64,000 nt of DNA from an uncultured Latescibacterota bacterium (GCA_951813615.1 OX638377.1:5367739-5431738); one strand, 5' to 3'. Counted from the first letter of the stretch, positions 24,558 to 33,107 are shown. Numbers and translations: made by a program. Notes: generated by a model from the sequence alone, not told the origin.

Positions 24558-25960
24558 CGCGACCCAACATCGTCTTCATCCTCATCGACGATATGGGCTG
24601 GAAGGACCTCGTCTGCTACGGCAGTTCCTTCTACGAAACGCCCAACATCGACCGCCTCGCCCGCGAGGGCATGCGCTTTACCGACGCGTACGCGGCCTGC
24701 CCGGTCTGCTCGCCGACCCGCGCCAGCATCCTCACCGGCAAGTACCCTGCCACCGTCGGCATCACCGATTGGATCGACGTGCATGGGCGCATCCACCCAG
24801 CGCGTGGCCAACTCGTCGATGTGCCGTATCTCAAGCAACTGCCAACGCAGGAGCACTCGCTGGCCCGCGCGCTCAACGAAGGCGGCTACCAGACGTGGCA
24901 CGTAGGCAAGTGGCACTTGGGCGGCGACGGGCATCTGCCCGAAGACCACGGCTTTGAGGTCAACATTGGTGGCGCACACCAAGGCTCGCCGGGGCAGGGC
25001 GGGTACTTCAGCCCTTGGACCATTCCCCCGCTCGCCGACGCCGACGTCCCAGAGGGCACGTACCTAACCGACTACCTGACCGACCAAGTGCTCGAATTAA
25101 TCCGTCACAAGGACGAGCGGCCCTTCTTCTTGAATCTCTGGTACTATACCGTCCACACGCCGATCCAAGCTAAACCAGAAAAAATCGCCAAATACGAAGC
25201 CAAAGCCCGCGCCTTGGGCTTGGATCAAGTCGATTCCTTTGCCGAGGGGGAGTACTTCCCCTGCGAGCACAAGAAGGATCAGCGCGTCAAGCGGCGGCTC
25301 ATCCAATCCGACCCGGTCTATGCGGCCATGATCGAGAGCCTCGACGAAAACTTGGGCCGTCTCTTCAACCTGCTCGACGCGCTCGGCGAAACCGAAAACA
25401 CCGCCGTGTTTTTCACCTCGGACAACGGCGGCCTCGCCACCTCCGAAGGCTCGCCGACCTGCAACGCGCCGCTGGCCGAGGGCAAGGGCTGGATGTACGA
25501 GGGCGGCACCCGCGAACCCTTGCTGGTGCGCTGGCCCGGCCAAGTCACAGCCGGTAGCACTTGCCCAGTCCCAGTGACCAGTCCTGACTTCTACCCGACG
25601 ATCCTCGAACTAGCCGGCTTAGACCCCATCCCCGCACAGCACTGCGACGGCACCAGCATCGCGCCGCTTATGCGCGGAGCCGAATCCATTGAGCGCGAAG
25701 CCATCTTTTGGCACTACCCGCACTACGGCAATCAGGGCGGCACCCCCGGCTCGTCCGTGCGCGCTGGCGATTACAAGCTGATCGAGTTTTTTGAAGATGG
25801 GCGGCTGGAACTGTACAATCTGCGCGACGACATCGGCGAGGAGCGCAACCTAGCCGAGCAAGTGCCGCAAACTCGCGACCGGCTGCACGGACTGCTGCGC
25901 GAGTGGCGCGAAAACGTGGAAGCCAAAATTCCCCAACCCAATCCCGATTGGCAGGGCTAA
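24554..25960 (+). CDS. Sulfatase
   Basis: A 468 aa arylsulfatase-family enzyme. The N-terminal metal site is PNIVFILIDDMGWKDL, the formylglycine site is Cys52 in a canonical CSPTR, followed by ASILTGKYP. The HVGKWHLGG segment and SDNGG supply sulfate and metal contacts. The GTG start overlaps the stop of glutathione peroxidase (GTGA). No signal peptide is visible, so it is probably cytoplasmic. Activation requires conversion of Cys52 to formylglycine. The substrate is likely a sulfated sugar or small ester but cannot be read from the sequence. Confidence 0.94.
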   Translation: MTRPNIVFILIDDMGWKDLVCYGSSFYETPNIDRLAREGMRFTDAYAACPVCSPTRASILTGKYPATVGITDWIDVHGRIHPARGQLVDVPYLKQLPTQEHSLARALNEGGYQTWHVGKWHLGGDGHLPEDHGFEVNIGGAHQGSPGQGGYFSPWTIPPLADADVPEGTYLTDYLTDQVLELIRHKDERPFFLNLWYYTVHTPIQAKPEKIAKYEAKARALGLDQVDSFAEGEYFPCEHKKDQRVKRRLIQSDPVYAAMIESLDENLGRLFNLLDALGETENTAVFFTSDNGGLATSEGSPTCNAPLAEGKGWMYEGGTREPLLVRWPGQVTAGSTCPVPVTSPDFYPTILELAGLDPIPAQHCDGTSIAPLMRGAESIEREAIFWHYPHYGNQGGTPGSSVRAGDYKLIEFFEDGRLELYNLRDDIGEERNLAEQVPQTRDRLHGLLREWRENVEAKIPQPNPDWQG

Positions 25961-26000
25961 AGTGGTATGTTAAATTATCAAAAAGCGGAGATCGCGGTCT

Positions 26001-26564
26001 ATGAATGCAATATCCCTACAACCCCACCTATGGACGCGGGAAGAATACGAGAAAATGGTGTCCGCCGGCGTTTTTCATCCAGAGGACCGACTTGAGCTGA
26101 TCAACGGAGAAATCCTCGAAATGACACCACAAAGCAGAGCCCACGCTACAGCGGTCTGTCTAGTGGATGAAGTCCTGAGCGCAGTATATGTCCAAGGCTT
26201 TACCGTGCGCGTCCAAGTCCCTATGGCCTTGGGAGAGTCGTCCGAGCCTGAACCCGATGTCGCCGTAGTCCGCGGCCGACCACGCGATTACCTCGCGTGC
26301 CATCCCACGGTCGCGGTGCTAATCGTCGAAATCTCGGATTCCTCGCTGAGATACGATCGGGAACACAAGAAAGGATTGTACGCCGCCAGTGGTACTCCCG
26401 AGTACTGGATCCTCAATCTGATAGATCGCCGCCTAGAGGTCTATAGAGATCCAGATCAAGAACGGGAAACCTATCGGTCCTGCACAGTACTTACCCCCAA
26501 CGCCACGGTCTCCCCACTCACTCGTTCCGATACCTCTATCTCCGTCGCCGACCTGCTGCCCTAG
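26001..26564 (+). CDS. Uma2-family putative endonuclease
   Basis: A 187 aa protein of the Uma2 family (restriction-endonuclease-like fold, PD-(D/E)XK). Visible core: ELINGEILEMTP near residue 33, EPDVAVVRGRP near residue 90, and IVEISDSSLRYDREHKKGLYAASG with the E-x-S and R-x-x-K pattern, then PEYWILNLIDRRLEVYRDP. These proteins are abundant in Cyanobacteria, Poribacteria and Latescibacteria; their role is unclear. The 3' end overlaps hemF tail to tail by four bases. Confidence 0.9.
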   Translation: MNAISLQPHLWTREEYEKMVSAGVFHPEDRLELINGEILEMTPQSRAHATAVCLVDEVLSAVYVQGFTVRVQVPMALGESSEPEPDVAVVRGRPRDYLACHPTVAVLIVEISDSSLRYDREHKKGLYAASGTPEYWILNLIDRRLEVYRDPDQERETYRSCTVLTPNATVSPLTRSDTSISVADLLP

Positions 26565-27475
26565 CCCGCCTTCGCGGCCCAATCTCGCGGCTTGAGAAAC
26601 ACCTCGTAGAGCCGCGCCTCCTCCGATCCTTCCTCCGGTTGCCAATCGTACGCCCAGCGCACCAAGGGCGGCAGCGAGACCAAGACCGACTCTATGCGCC
26701 CTTTCGATTGTAGGCCGAAGAGCGTTCCCCGGTCGCAAACCAAGTTGAACTCCACGTAGCGGCCCCGGCGATAGAGCTGGAACTGCCGCTGCCGACGGCC
26801 GTACTCCCATCCCTTGCGACGCTGCAAAATCGGCAGGTACGCAGCTATATAGCCGTCGCCGACGCTGCGGGCAAAAGCAAAGCAATGCTCAAAGCCTCCT
26901 TCGTCGAAATCGTCGAAGAACAGGCCGCCGATCCCTCTCGGCTCGTCGCGGTGCGGCAGAAAAAAATACTCATCGCACCACTGTTTGAATTTGGGATAGA
27001 GTCCCTCGCCATACGGATCACACGCAGCTTTGGCCGTCCGATGCCAATGCACGGCATCCTCTTCAAAACCGTAGTACGGCGTCAAGTCGAATCCACCACC
27101 AAACCACCACACAGGCTCCTCCCCTTCTTTCTCTGCCGTGAAGAACCGCACATTCAAATGCGAAGTTGGCGCATAGGGATTGTGCGGATGCGCAATCGCC
27201 GAGACGCCCATCGCCTCAAAGCCTCGCCCCGCCAACTCGGGGCGGCGCGCCGTAGCCGTCGGCGGCAACTCATTGCCCCGCACGTGCGAAAAGTTCACCC
27301 CGGCTCGCTCAATCACCGACCCCTCCAACACGCGCGTGCGGCCACCACCCCCTTCTGGCCGCTCCCAGCTATCTTCGCGGAAAGTGCCCCCGTCCTCAGC
27401 TTCCAAGACCGCGCAAATCTCATCTTGTAATCCAAGCAAATACGCTTTGACGGCTTCTTTGTCTATTTCTCCCAT
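26561..27475 (-). CDS. hemF: Oxygen-dependent coproporphyrinogen III oxidase
   Basis: A 304 aa HemF, which uses O2 to decarboxylate coproporphyrinogen III to protoporphyrinogen IX in heme synthesis. Family signatures are clear: HPHNPYAPTSHLNVRFF, WWFGGGFDLTPYY, and KFKQWCDEYFFLPHRDEPRGIGGLFFDD. ATG 27475 is chosen because AAGG lies about eight bases upstream and the fold begins shortly after; a longer reading would add 24 residues without similarity. It is soluble. The presence of HemF points to aerobic growth. Confidence 0.95.
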   Translation of the reverse strand: MGEIDKEAVKAYLLGLQDEICAVLEAEDGGTFREDSWERPEGGGGRTRVLEGSVIERAGVNFSHVRGNELPPTATARRPELAGRGFEAMGVSAIAHPHNPYAPTSHLNVRFFTAEKEGEEPVWWFGGGFDLTPYYGFEEDAVHWHRTAKAACDPYGEGLYPKFKQWCDEYFFLPHRDEPRGIGGLFFDDFDEGGFEHCFAFARSVGDGYIAAYLPILQRRKGWEYGRRQRQFQLYRRGRYVEFNLVCDRGTLFGLQSKGRIESVLVSLPPLVRWAYDWQPEEGSEEARLYEVFLKPRDWAAKAG

Positions 27476-27572
27476 AGATTGCCTTTTGCTTATCGCTTGT
27501 CCTCGTCTATAAATTGTTTGATTGTCAGGGTGATAAAGTATAGCCAAGTTACCGTATTGGGAGGAACGCTAC

Positions 27573-27644
27573 GTGAGCAAGAATGAACTAGGCGAACACA
27601 GGTTGTCACTTGACAACCCCTCAACTTCCTTCCACTTTTTGTAA
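27573..27644 (+). CDS. Possible 23-residue peptide upstream of the two-gene module
   Basis: A GTG at 27573 is preceded by GGGAGGA nine bases upstream and opens a 23 codon frame (MSKNELGEHRLSLDNPS and so on) ending at 27644. It runs across the palindrome at 27601-27618. It may be a leader peptide or a remnant; the only evidence is the ribosome-binding site. Confidence 0.22.
   Translation: MSKNELGEHRLSLDNPSTSFHFL
27601..27618. promoter_or_regulatory. 7-4-7 palindrome, candidate operator of the HicAB-like module
   Basis: GGTTGTC-ACTT-GACAACC is a perfect inverted repeat 41 bases upstream of the first gene of the module. It overlaps a TTGACA (27610-27615) that could be a -35 box. Its position suits autorepression by the HTH partner protein. 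Confidence 0.5.
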
Positions 27645-27658
27645 GAAGCTGCATCCCA

Positions 27659-27922
27659 ATGGCGAGAAAAGCTCATCCCAAACGAGAAATCGAGGCCGCT
27701 CTCAAACATGCAGAAGCACACGGATGGAGAGTCGAAGTAGGGGGTGGACACGCATGGGGTAAAATCTACTGCCCCTATAATGACAGCGAGTGCAGATGCG
27801 GGGAATTCTGCATAGCCAGCATTTGGAGCACCCCGCGCAACCTTGGGAACCACGCAAGACAAATTCGTCGAGTCGTTGACCACTGCACTACCCGTATGAG
27901 AAGCGAAAACGGCGAGGGATGA
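27659..27922 (+). CDS. Small HicA-like protein, putative toxin of a two-gene module
   Basis: An 87 aa basic protein. The order helix (EIEAALKHAEAHGW), strand with Gly-Gly-Gly-His (VEVGGGHAWGKIYC), second strand (CIASIWSTP) and C-terminal helix (NHARQIRRVVDHC) is like HicA, a dsRBD-fold mRNA interferase whose active His sits in a G-S-H motif. Four Cys between residues 38 and 51 (YCPYNDSECRCGEFC) could bind zinc, which HicA does not do. The next gene overlaps by four bases and encodes an HTH protein, the usual toxin-antitoxin arrangement. I infer a HicAB-like system; no direct identity is claimed. Base composition is more A+T-rich than the surroundings. Confidence 0.7.
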   Translation: MARKAHPKREIEAALKHAEAHGWRVEVGGGHAWGKIYCPYNDSECRCGEFCIASIWSTPRNLGNHARQIRRVVDHCTTRMRSENGEG

Positions 27923-28455
27923 AAATGCACGAGTACGAGTTTACCTTGAAATTCAGCTTGCAAAACGCGCAAGCCGACCCGCAGGAATACGTCGAGCCAT
28001 TGGGTAAAGCCGGATGCGACGATGCCCTAATTGGCATTGGTCAATGCGGGCGCATTGCGCTCAGTTTTACGCGAGAATCGATATCTGCTTACGAAGCTGT
28101 CTCAAGTGCCATAAAAGATATTCGCAAAGTGCTCCCCAATGCGAAACTGGTAGAAGCTGTTCCCGACCTTGTCGGGCTGACAGAGGTTGCCGAGCTATTG
28201 GGCTTCACGCGACAGAACATGCGCAAACTCATGATTCGCGCCGGTGCAACCTTTCCTGCACCAGTGCGCGATGGCAAACCGGCGATATGGCATCTATCTC
28301 AGATTCTGGCTTGGATGACTAAGACTGGAAAATACGAGATCAATGAAGCGTTAATAGACGTTACAAAAACCAACATGATGTATAATGTTGCCATAGCAAG
28401 CCAAGACCTCGATCCTCAATTCCAACAAAAAATTATCCCACTGATTCGGGCGTGA
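27919..28455 (+). CDS. HTH protein, putative HicB-like antitoxin
   Basis: A 178 aa protein. The N-terminal ~85 residues (YEFTLKFSLQNA, then GCDDALIGIGQCGRIALSFTRESISAYEAVSSAI) look like a compact alpha/beta domain comparable to HicB. Residues ~88-130 hold a helix-turn-helix of MerR/AlpA style (VGLTEVAELLGFTRQNMRKLMIRAG), followed by a wing-like PAPVRDGKPAIWHLSQIL. This is the layout of an antitoxin with its own DNA-binding domain. The ATG overlaps the stop of the preceding small gene. The stop overlaps the psd start, so the module may be read through into psd. Confidence 0.75.
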   Translation: MKMHEYEFTLKFSLQNAQADPQEYVEPLGKAGCDDALIGIGQCGRIALSFTRESISAYEAVSSAIKDIRKVLPNAKLVEAVPDLVGLTEVAELLGFTRQNMRKLMIRAGATFPAPVRDGKPAIWHLSQILAWMTKTGKYEINEALIDVTKTNMMYNVAIASQDLDPQFQQKIIPLIRA

Positions 28456-29357
28456 CTGGAACAGTCCCCACGCCAACCCGCTACCGCGACCGCCAAACCG
28501 GATCTATCGTCGTCGAACACGTTCCAGGGCAGTCCCTCCTCCGTTGGTTCTACGGCACGAATACGGGGCATCTTGTCTTTCGCGCCGTCTTCAACCGGCC
28601 CCTTTTCTCCCGCTTCTACGGCTGGTGGAAGCAAAGCACTTGGACTCGGCGTCAAATCCGCCCTTTTGTCGAGCGCTATCGCATCGACCTCGACGAAATC
28701 GAACACCCCCTCAGCCACTATTCCAGCTTCAACGACTTTTTCATTCGCCGCCTCAAGCCTGGAGCCAGACCCTGCGACCCCGACCCCAAGCGCCTCTGTT
28801 GCCCCGCCGATGGCAAAATCCTCGTCTATCCTCAGCTCGCGGCCGAGGACGTGTTGCCGGTCAAAAGTAGCCAAATCGCAGCCCGCGGACTCCTAGCCGA
28901 AGCAATCGATCCCACCCCATACCACGGCGGAGCCGCCCTCGTCGTCCGCCTCGCTCCCTACGACTATCACCGCTTCCACTTCCCAGCCAACGGCCAAGTC
29001 GGTCAAACCCAGTGGATCGACGGCACCTATCACTCAGTCAACCCTATCGCCCTCGCCCGCGTGCCCGACGTTTTCCACCGCAACCGGCGCTCCGTCTGCG
29101 AGCTGACCACGCCCGCCTTCGGAAAGATTGCCTACATCGAAGTCGGTGCCATCAACGTCGCCAGCATCGTCCAGACGTACTCGATAGGACCTTGTGAGCG
29201 CGGCCAAGAAAAGGGCTTTTTCCAATTCGGCGGCTCGACCGTCGTGCTGCTTTTCGAGCCGGGGGCGATTGCCTTTGACAGCGATCTAGTCGCCGACTCT
29301 GCGGCCGGCCTAGAGGTACACGTCCCCACCGGGGCCGGCGTCGGCAGCCGCGCTTGA
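28452..29357 (+). CDS. psd: Phosphatidylserine decarboxylase
   Basis: A 301 aa phosphatidylserine decarboxylase, which makes phosphatidylethanolamine at the inner membrane. Family segments: HYSSFNDFFIRRLKPGARP, CPADGKIL, LAPYDYHRFHFP with the catalytic Asp/His, and FFQFGGSTVVLLF near the C-terminus. In this group the chain cuts itself at the Gly-Ser bond of the GGST motif to create the pyruvoyl cofactor. GTG start overlaps the stop of the HTH gene (GTGA). Length is normal. No signal peptide is expected. Confidence 0.93.
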   Translation: MTGTVPTPTRYRDRQTGSIVVEHVPGQSLLRWFYGTNTGHLVFRAVFNRPLFSRFYGWWKQSTWTRRQIRPFVERYRIDLDEIEHPLSHYSSFNDFFIRRLKPGARPCDPDPKRLCCPADGKILVYPQLAAEDVLPVKSSQIAARGLLAEAIDPTPYHGGAALVVRLAPYDYHRFHFPANGQVGQTQWIDGTYHSVNPIALARVPDVFHRNRRSVCELTTPAFGKIAYIEVGAINVASIVQTYSIGPCERGQEKGFFQFGGSTVVLLFEPGAIAFDSDLVADSAAGLEVHVPTGAGVGSRA

Positions 29358-29418
29358 CCTGCCCCGGCGGCTGCGGCAAATTTCCCGCTCTGCAACCCCT
29401 CACCTTTGGAGGCCACTT

Positions 29419-30390
29419 ATGTCCCTGCAAATGCGCGTAGGTCTAGGCCAATTCAACGAACTCACCGACGAAAAGCTCGCCTTTATCAAGCAAATGGGCT
29501 GCGACGATTTTTTGATGAATACCCCTAGGCTTCCTGGCGACAAGCAATGGGAGTACGACGACTTGGCCGCGCTCAAGAAGCGGGCCGACGACGCCGAACT
29601 GCGGCTGATGGCGCTGGAAAACGTGCCCACCTCGTTTTACGACCAGATCATGCTCGGCCAAAACGGCCGCGAAGAACAGCTCCAGCACATGATCAACACC
29701 GTGCGCAACATGGGCAAGGCCGGCATCCCAATCCTCGGCTACCACTGGATTCCCAACAGCGTCTGGCGCACGCCCGAGCCAGCGACCTTGCGCGGCGGCG
29801 CTCGCGCCACTCGCTTTGCCCTCGCCGAGCACGACCCCGAAGAGCTGACCCACGGCCGCGTCTTCACCCACGAGGAAATGTGGGAAAACTACTGCTGGTA
29901 TTTGGAGCGCATCCTGCCCGTAGCTGAGGAAGCTGACGTGCGCCTAGCCCTGCACCCGGACGACCCACCCACCGGCACAACCCTCGGCGGCATAGCGCGG
30001 ATATGCAGTTCCTTCGACGATTTCAAGCGCAACATGGACACCTTCGACAGCCCGCATCACGGCCTCGACTTCTGCATGGGGTGCTGGTCGGAGATGGGCG
30101 ATCACGACAGCGTCATCCGCGCTGTCCGCCACTTCGGCGGGCAAAAGAAAATCATCTACATCCACTTCCGCGACGTCATCGGGCCGGTCGAGGATTTCCA
30201 CGAGACCTTCATCGACTGCGGCCAAGTCGATACCTTTGAGGTCGTCAAGACGCTCAAGGCAGTCGATTTTGACGGCTTTATGATCACCGATCACGTGCCC
30301 CATATCGTCGACGACTCGCCTTGGGGACACAGGGGACGCGCCCATTGCGTCGGCTTTATGCAGGCCCTCATCCAAGTGGTCAACAAGTAG
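29419..30390 (+). CDS. UxuA-like mannonate dehydratase family protein
   Basis: A 323 aa TIM-barrel protein of the mannonate dehydratase (UxuA)/xylose-isomerase-like superfamily. The signature AEEADVRLALHPDDPPTG supplies the usual HPDDPP metal site; later LDFCMGCWSEMG, IIYIHFRDV and MITDHVPH supply further metal ligands. UxuA dehydrates D-mannonate to 2-keto-3-deoxygluconate in glucuronate breakdown. It is shorter than E. coli UxuA (~394 aa), so a related substrate is possible. GGAGG lies about seven bases ahead of the ATG. Its stop codon is the left end of the perfect palindrome at 30388-30415. Confidence 0.85.
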   Translation: MSLQMRVGLGQFNELTDEKLAFIKQMGCDDFLMNTPRLPGDKQWEYDDLAALKKRADDAELRLMALENVPTSFYDQIMLGQNGREEQLQHMINTVRNMGKAGIPILGYHWIPNSVWRTPEPATLRGGARATRFALAEHDPEELTHGRVFTHEEMWENYCWYLERILPVAEEADVRLALHPDDPPTGTTLGGIARICSSFDDFKRNMDTFDSPHHGLDFCMGCWSEMGDHDSVIRAVRHFGGQKKIIYIHFRDVIGPVEDFHETFIDCGQVDTFEVVKTLKAVDFDGFMITDHVPHIVDDSPWGHRGRAHCVGFMQALIQVVNK

Positions 30391-30415
30391 GGGGCGGTTT
30401 GCAAACCGCCCCCTA
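30388..30415. terminator. Perfect 28 bp palindrome at the end of the uxuA-like gene
   Basis: TAGGGGGCGGTTTG is followed directly by its reverse complement, 14+14 bp with no loop. The first three bases are the stop codon of the uxuA-like gene. The RNA could fold into a very stable hairpin, so it may act as a terminator, but there is no U-run after it. It could also be a dispersed palindromic repeat. Confidence 0.5.
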
Positions 30416-30454
30416 CCCAATACCCGTCGCCACGGCGCGACCTTGGGATATAAC

Positions 30455-31273
30455 ATGGCTACTATCCACCGTTTCATCCGCCGGCCGAGAGCAAGTCTCC
30501 TTCTTACACTCCTGCTCGCCACTCCAGCCCTAGCCCAAGACGAGCGCCCCCCTGTATCAATTCCCCAGCCCGAACGCCAGCGCGTGACGCCGACACCGGG
30601 CACCCCCTTGACCATCGTCCAAGTGATCTACAAAGAAGCGATCAAGGAGCGCGACTATCTCTCGCTGGCCGTGCAGGAACTGGTGACGTTCACCCGCATA
30701 TCGACCCAACTCGAAGTGCCGCTGCACTCGCGCGTCCTCACGCTCGACGATCCGAAGATTGCGGACGCACTGATGCTCTACATGACCGGCTTCGACTGCG
30801 TCATGCAGATAAGCGATCGCGAAAAAAAAGGCCTCGCCCACTACCTGCGCCGCGGCGGCCTGCTCTTTGCCGAGGACATCTTGCCCCTAGAAACGAATTT
30901 CCGCAGGTCCGCTGGTATAGCTGGCACCCCCTTCGACCGGCAGTTCAAGGCCCTGCTCAAGGACCCGCAAGTCCTCGGCAGCGCCGGAGGCCACTGGCGC
31001 AAACTACCCAAGAACGACCCCCTGTACTCGGCCTATTTCGACTTCCCCGATGGGCCGCCCCTAAGCGGCACGAACCGGGGCAACGTCTTCGCCTTGGAAG
31101 CTATAGAACTCAAGGGCCGGACCGCTGTTATCTTCAGCGACCTCAACATTAGCTGGTTCTGGGGCAACTTCGACGCCGAAGGCCGCAACCGCAGCTTGCA
31201 GTTCGGCACCAACTTATTGGTCCACGCGCTGGCGCAAAAATACGCGGGTCGGCCGCTACCCGTCAGCCGCTGA
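30455..31273 (+). CDS. DUF4159 secreted protein
   Basis: A 272 aa protein with a signal peptide (MATIHRFIRRPRASLLLTLLLATPALA, cleavage probably before QDE). The mature part matches the DUF4159 domain: strand-rich start IVQVIYKEAIKERDYLSLAVQELVTFTRISTQ, KGLAHYLRRGGLLFAEDILP, and the C-terminal NRGNVFALEAIELKGRTAVIFSDLN. DUF4159 resembles glutamine-amidotransferase-like domains without the catalytic Cys and often occurs near MoxR/DUF58 genes, which are absent here. ATG 30455 gives the signal peptide; an upstream TTG adds four residues. Followed after one base by an EamA transporter. Function unknown. Confidence 0.82.
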   Translation: MATIHRFIRRPRASLLLTLLLATPALAQDERPPVSIPQPERQRVTPTPGTPLTIVQVIYKEAIKERDYLSLAVQELVTFTRISTQLEVPLHSRVLTLDDPKIADALMLYMTGFDCVMQISDREKKGLAHYLRRGGLLFAEDILPLETNFRRSAGIAGTPFDRQFKALLKDPQVLGSAGGHWRKLPKNDPLYSAYFDFPDGPPLSGTNRGNVFALEAIELKGRTAVIFSDLNISWFWGNFDAEGRNRSLQFGTNLLVHALAQKYAGRPLPVSR

Positions 31274-31274
31274 G

Positions 31275-32168
31275 ATGGACGCTGCTGCGGCGCGCTCCAC
31301 CCAGATTCGCGTCGACCTCCTGCTCCTGCTCACAGCCCTTATCTGGGGCTTTGCCTTCGTCGCCCAACGCGCCGGCATGGAGCACGTCGGCCCCTTTTTC
31401 TTTAACGGCGTGCGCTTCGCGCTCGGCTGCTTGCCGCTTTTGCCATTTGTCCTGCGCACCACCGCCACACCGCTCGCATCCCGTCTCCGCCACACCCTCC
31501 CAGGCGGCCTGCTCGCCGGGCTTTTCCTCTTTACCGCCGCTTCCCTGCAACAAGTCGGCATCGTCTATACTACGGCCGGCAAGGCTGGTTTTATCACCGG
31601 GCTATACGTAATTCTGGTGCCGATCCTCGGTCTCTTGCTACGACATCGCAGTCGTCGCAGCACTTGGACCGGCGCCTTGGTGGCGACCAGCGGCCTGTAT
31701 CTGCTGAGCGTGGACCCGCCACTGGCCATTGCCCGCGGCGACGCGCTCGTGCTCGTAAGCGCACTCTTTTGGGCTGGGCACGTGCTGGTCATCGGCAGCC
31801 TCTCGCGGCAGCTCGACTGGGCGATGCTGGCTTTTTTGCAATTCTTCGTCTGCTCGCTGCTCAGCACAGCCGTCGCCATCGGCACCGAGCACATCGCCCT
31901 GCAACCGCTCGTCGATGCGGCCGTACCCTTGTTCTACGGAGGCGTGCTATCGGTGGGCGTGGCCTACACCCTGCAGGTAGTAGCTCAGCGGCGGGCGGCC
32001 CCCGGCCACGCGGCCATCATCCTCAGTCTGGAGACGGTTTTCGCCGCGTTGGGGGGGTGGCTTTTGCTGGACGAGAAAATGCCCTTGCGCGGGCTAGTCG
32101 GGTGTGGGCTGATGTTTGCGGGAATGCTGATCTCGCAGGTGGGATTGGGGCGGCGGTCTAAAGCATAG
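31275..32168 (+). CDS. EamA/DMT-family transporter
   Basis: A 297 aa inner-membrane protein with ten hydrophobic segments in two EamA repeats. The first repeat begins VDLLLLLTALIWGFAFVAQRAGM with the family ALIWG motif; the second begins GDALVLVSALFWAGHVLVIG. The end EKMPLRGLVGCGLMFAGMLIS is typical of metabolite or amino-acid exporters. It starts one base after the DUF4159 stop and ends two bases from the opposing SUMF1-domain gene. The transported compound is unknown. Confidence 0.92.
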   Translation: MDAAAARSTQIRVDLLLLLTALIWGFAFVAQRAGMEHVGPFFFNGVRFALGCLPLLPFVLRTTATPLASRLRHTLPGGLLAGLFLFTAASLQQVGIVYTTAGKAGFITGLYVILVPILGLLLRHRSRRSTWTGALVATSGLYLLSVDPPLAIARGDALVLVSALFWAGHVLVIGSLSRQLDWAMLAFLQFFVCSLLSTAVAIGTEHIALQPLVDAAVPLFYGGVLSVGVAYTLQVVAQRRAAPGHAAIILSLETVFAALGGWLLLDEKMPLRGLVGCGLMFAGMLISQVGLGRRSKA

Positions 32169-32170
32169 GC

Positions 32171-33025
32171 TTACCGCGACCGACCCGCCTCCCCGTCGAA
32201 GAGCAAGCGGAACCCCAGATTAATCGCGCGCTTGTCCTCGATGTGCTTGCCGCGGAACGACGACGTTGTATAGCGCGGCATACTGGACCAGCTACCGCCT
32301 CGGTTGACCCGCTGCTCGTCGATTTGGTCCATGGTCTGGGCTTTGACGCTGAGGGCGCGGTTTTTGCGATCAATCGCCGCGGTATTGCGGTCGGAGACGT
32401 ACGCGTCGGCGCACCACTCCCAGACATTGCCGTACATGTCGTACAGACCCCAAGGATTGGGTTTCTTCAAGCCGACGGGCCGCGCTTGCTGGCCTGCATT
32501 GTCTGCGTACCAAGCATATTCTCCTAACAGGCCCTCGTCATCGCCAAAAAACCAGCGGGTCGTCGTCCCGGCGCGGCAGGCAAACTCCCATTCGGCTTCA
32601 GTTGGCAAGCGGAAATACGGGCCACCGGCCCAGCGGTTCAACTCGCCGATAAACGCCTGCACTTCTTCCCAACTCACGCTATCGACGGGCAGGGCCGGAG
32701 CCTTTAAACGGCTCGGATTCGCGCCGACGACGCCCTCCCATTGGGCCTGGGTGACCTCGTAGAGGCCCAAGCGGTAGGGCCGGTCCGCGACTTCGGCGTT
32801 CGGCGACACGAGGACGAACTCAAAGTCCAAGTCTTGCAACTTCCTACATGCGGCGATCCGGTGCGCCACATCCGCATCTTCTATAAGCAGATAGTGATCT
32901 AAGGCGCGAGCAAAATTGGCTTCCGCAAAAAAGGCGTCCGCTCGCTCGCGGTCGGAGAGCGGGCCGCAAGCAGACCCCAACGCCCACGCGGCGAGCCAGC
33001 ACATCCTGAGCATAGGTTTATTCAT
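32171..33025 (-). CDS. SUMF1/FGE-domain lipoprotein lacking active-site cysteines
   Basis: A 284 aa protein. The N-terminus (MLRMCWLAAWALGSACG) is a lipoprotein signal with the lipobox Cys in GSAC. A short helical stretch (~25-70) leads to an FGE-sulfatase (SUMF1) domain: YEVTQAQW, RLPTEAEWEFACRAG, DMYGNVWEWCAD and RVNRGGSW, ending RAINLGFRLL. In true formylglycine-generating enzymes RGGSW is followed by two catalytic Cys; here the sequence is RGGSWSSMPRYTTSSFR, with no Cys. It is therefore unlikely to activate the sulfatases and may be a binding or structural protein. ATG at 33025 or 33013 both fit; the longer is used. Confidence 0.87.
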   Translation of the reverse strand: MNKPMLRMCWLAAWALGSACGPLSDRERADAFFAEANFARALDHYLLIEDADVAHRIAACRKLQDLDFEFVLVSPNAEVADRPYRLGLYEVTQAQWEGVVGANPSRLKAPALPVDSVSWEEVQAFIGELNRWAGGPYFRLPTEAEWEFACRAGTTTRWFFGDDEGLLGEYAWYADNAGQQARPVGLKKPNPWGLYDMYGNVWEWCADAYVSDRNTAAIDRKNRALSVKAQTMDQIDEQRVNRGGSWSSMPRYTTSSFRGKHIEDKRAINLGFRLLFDGEAGRSR

Positions 33026-33107
33026 CTGTATCCCAACAACGAATCGGGGACGGCCGTTTAGCCAGCCGTCCCCGATCGCGTTCTTTACAACTGCACATGG
33101 AAGTTGC

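Noticed and set aside
32171..33025. SUMF1-domain protein as the sulfatase-activating enzyme
   Set aside because: The catalytic Cys pair after RGGSW is absent and the protein is a lipoprotein.
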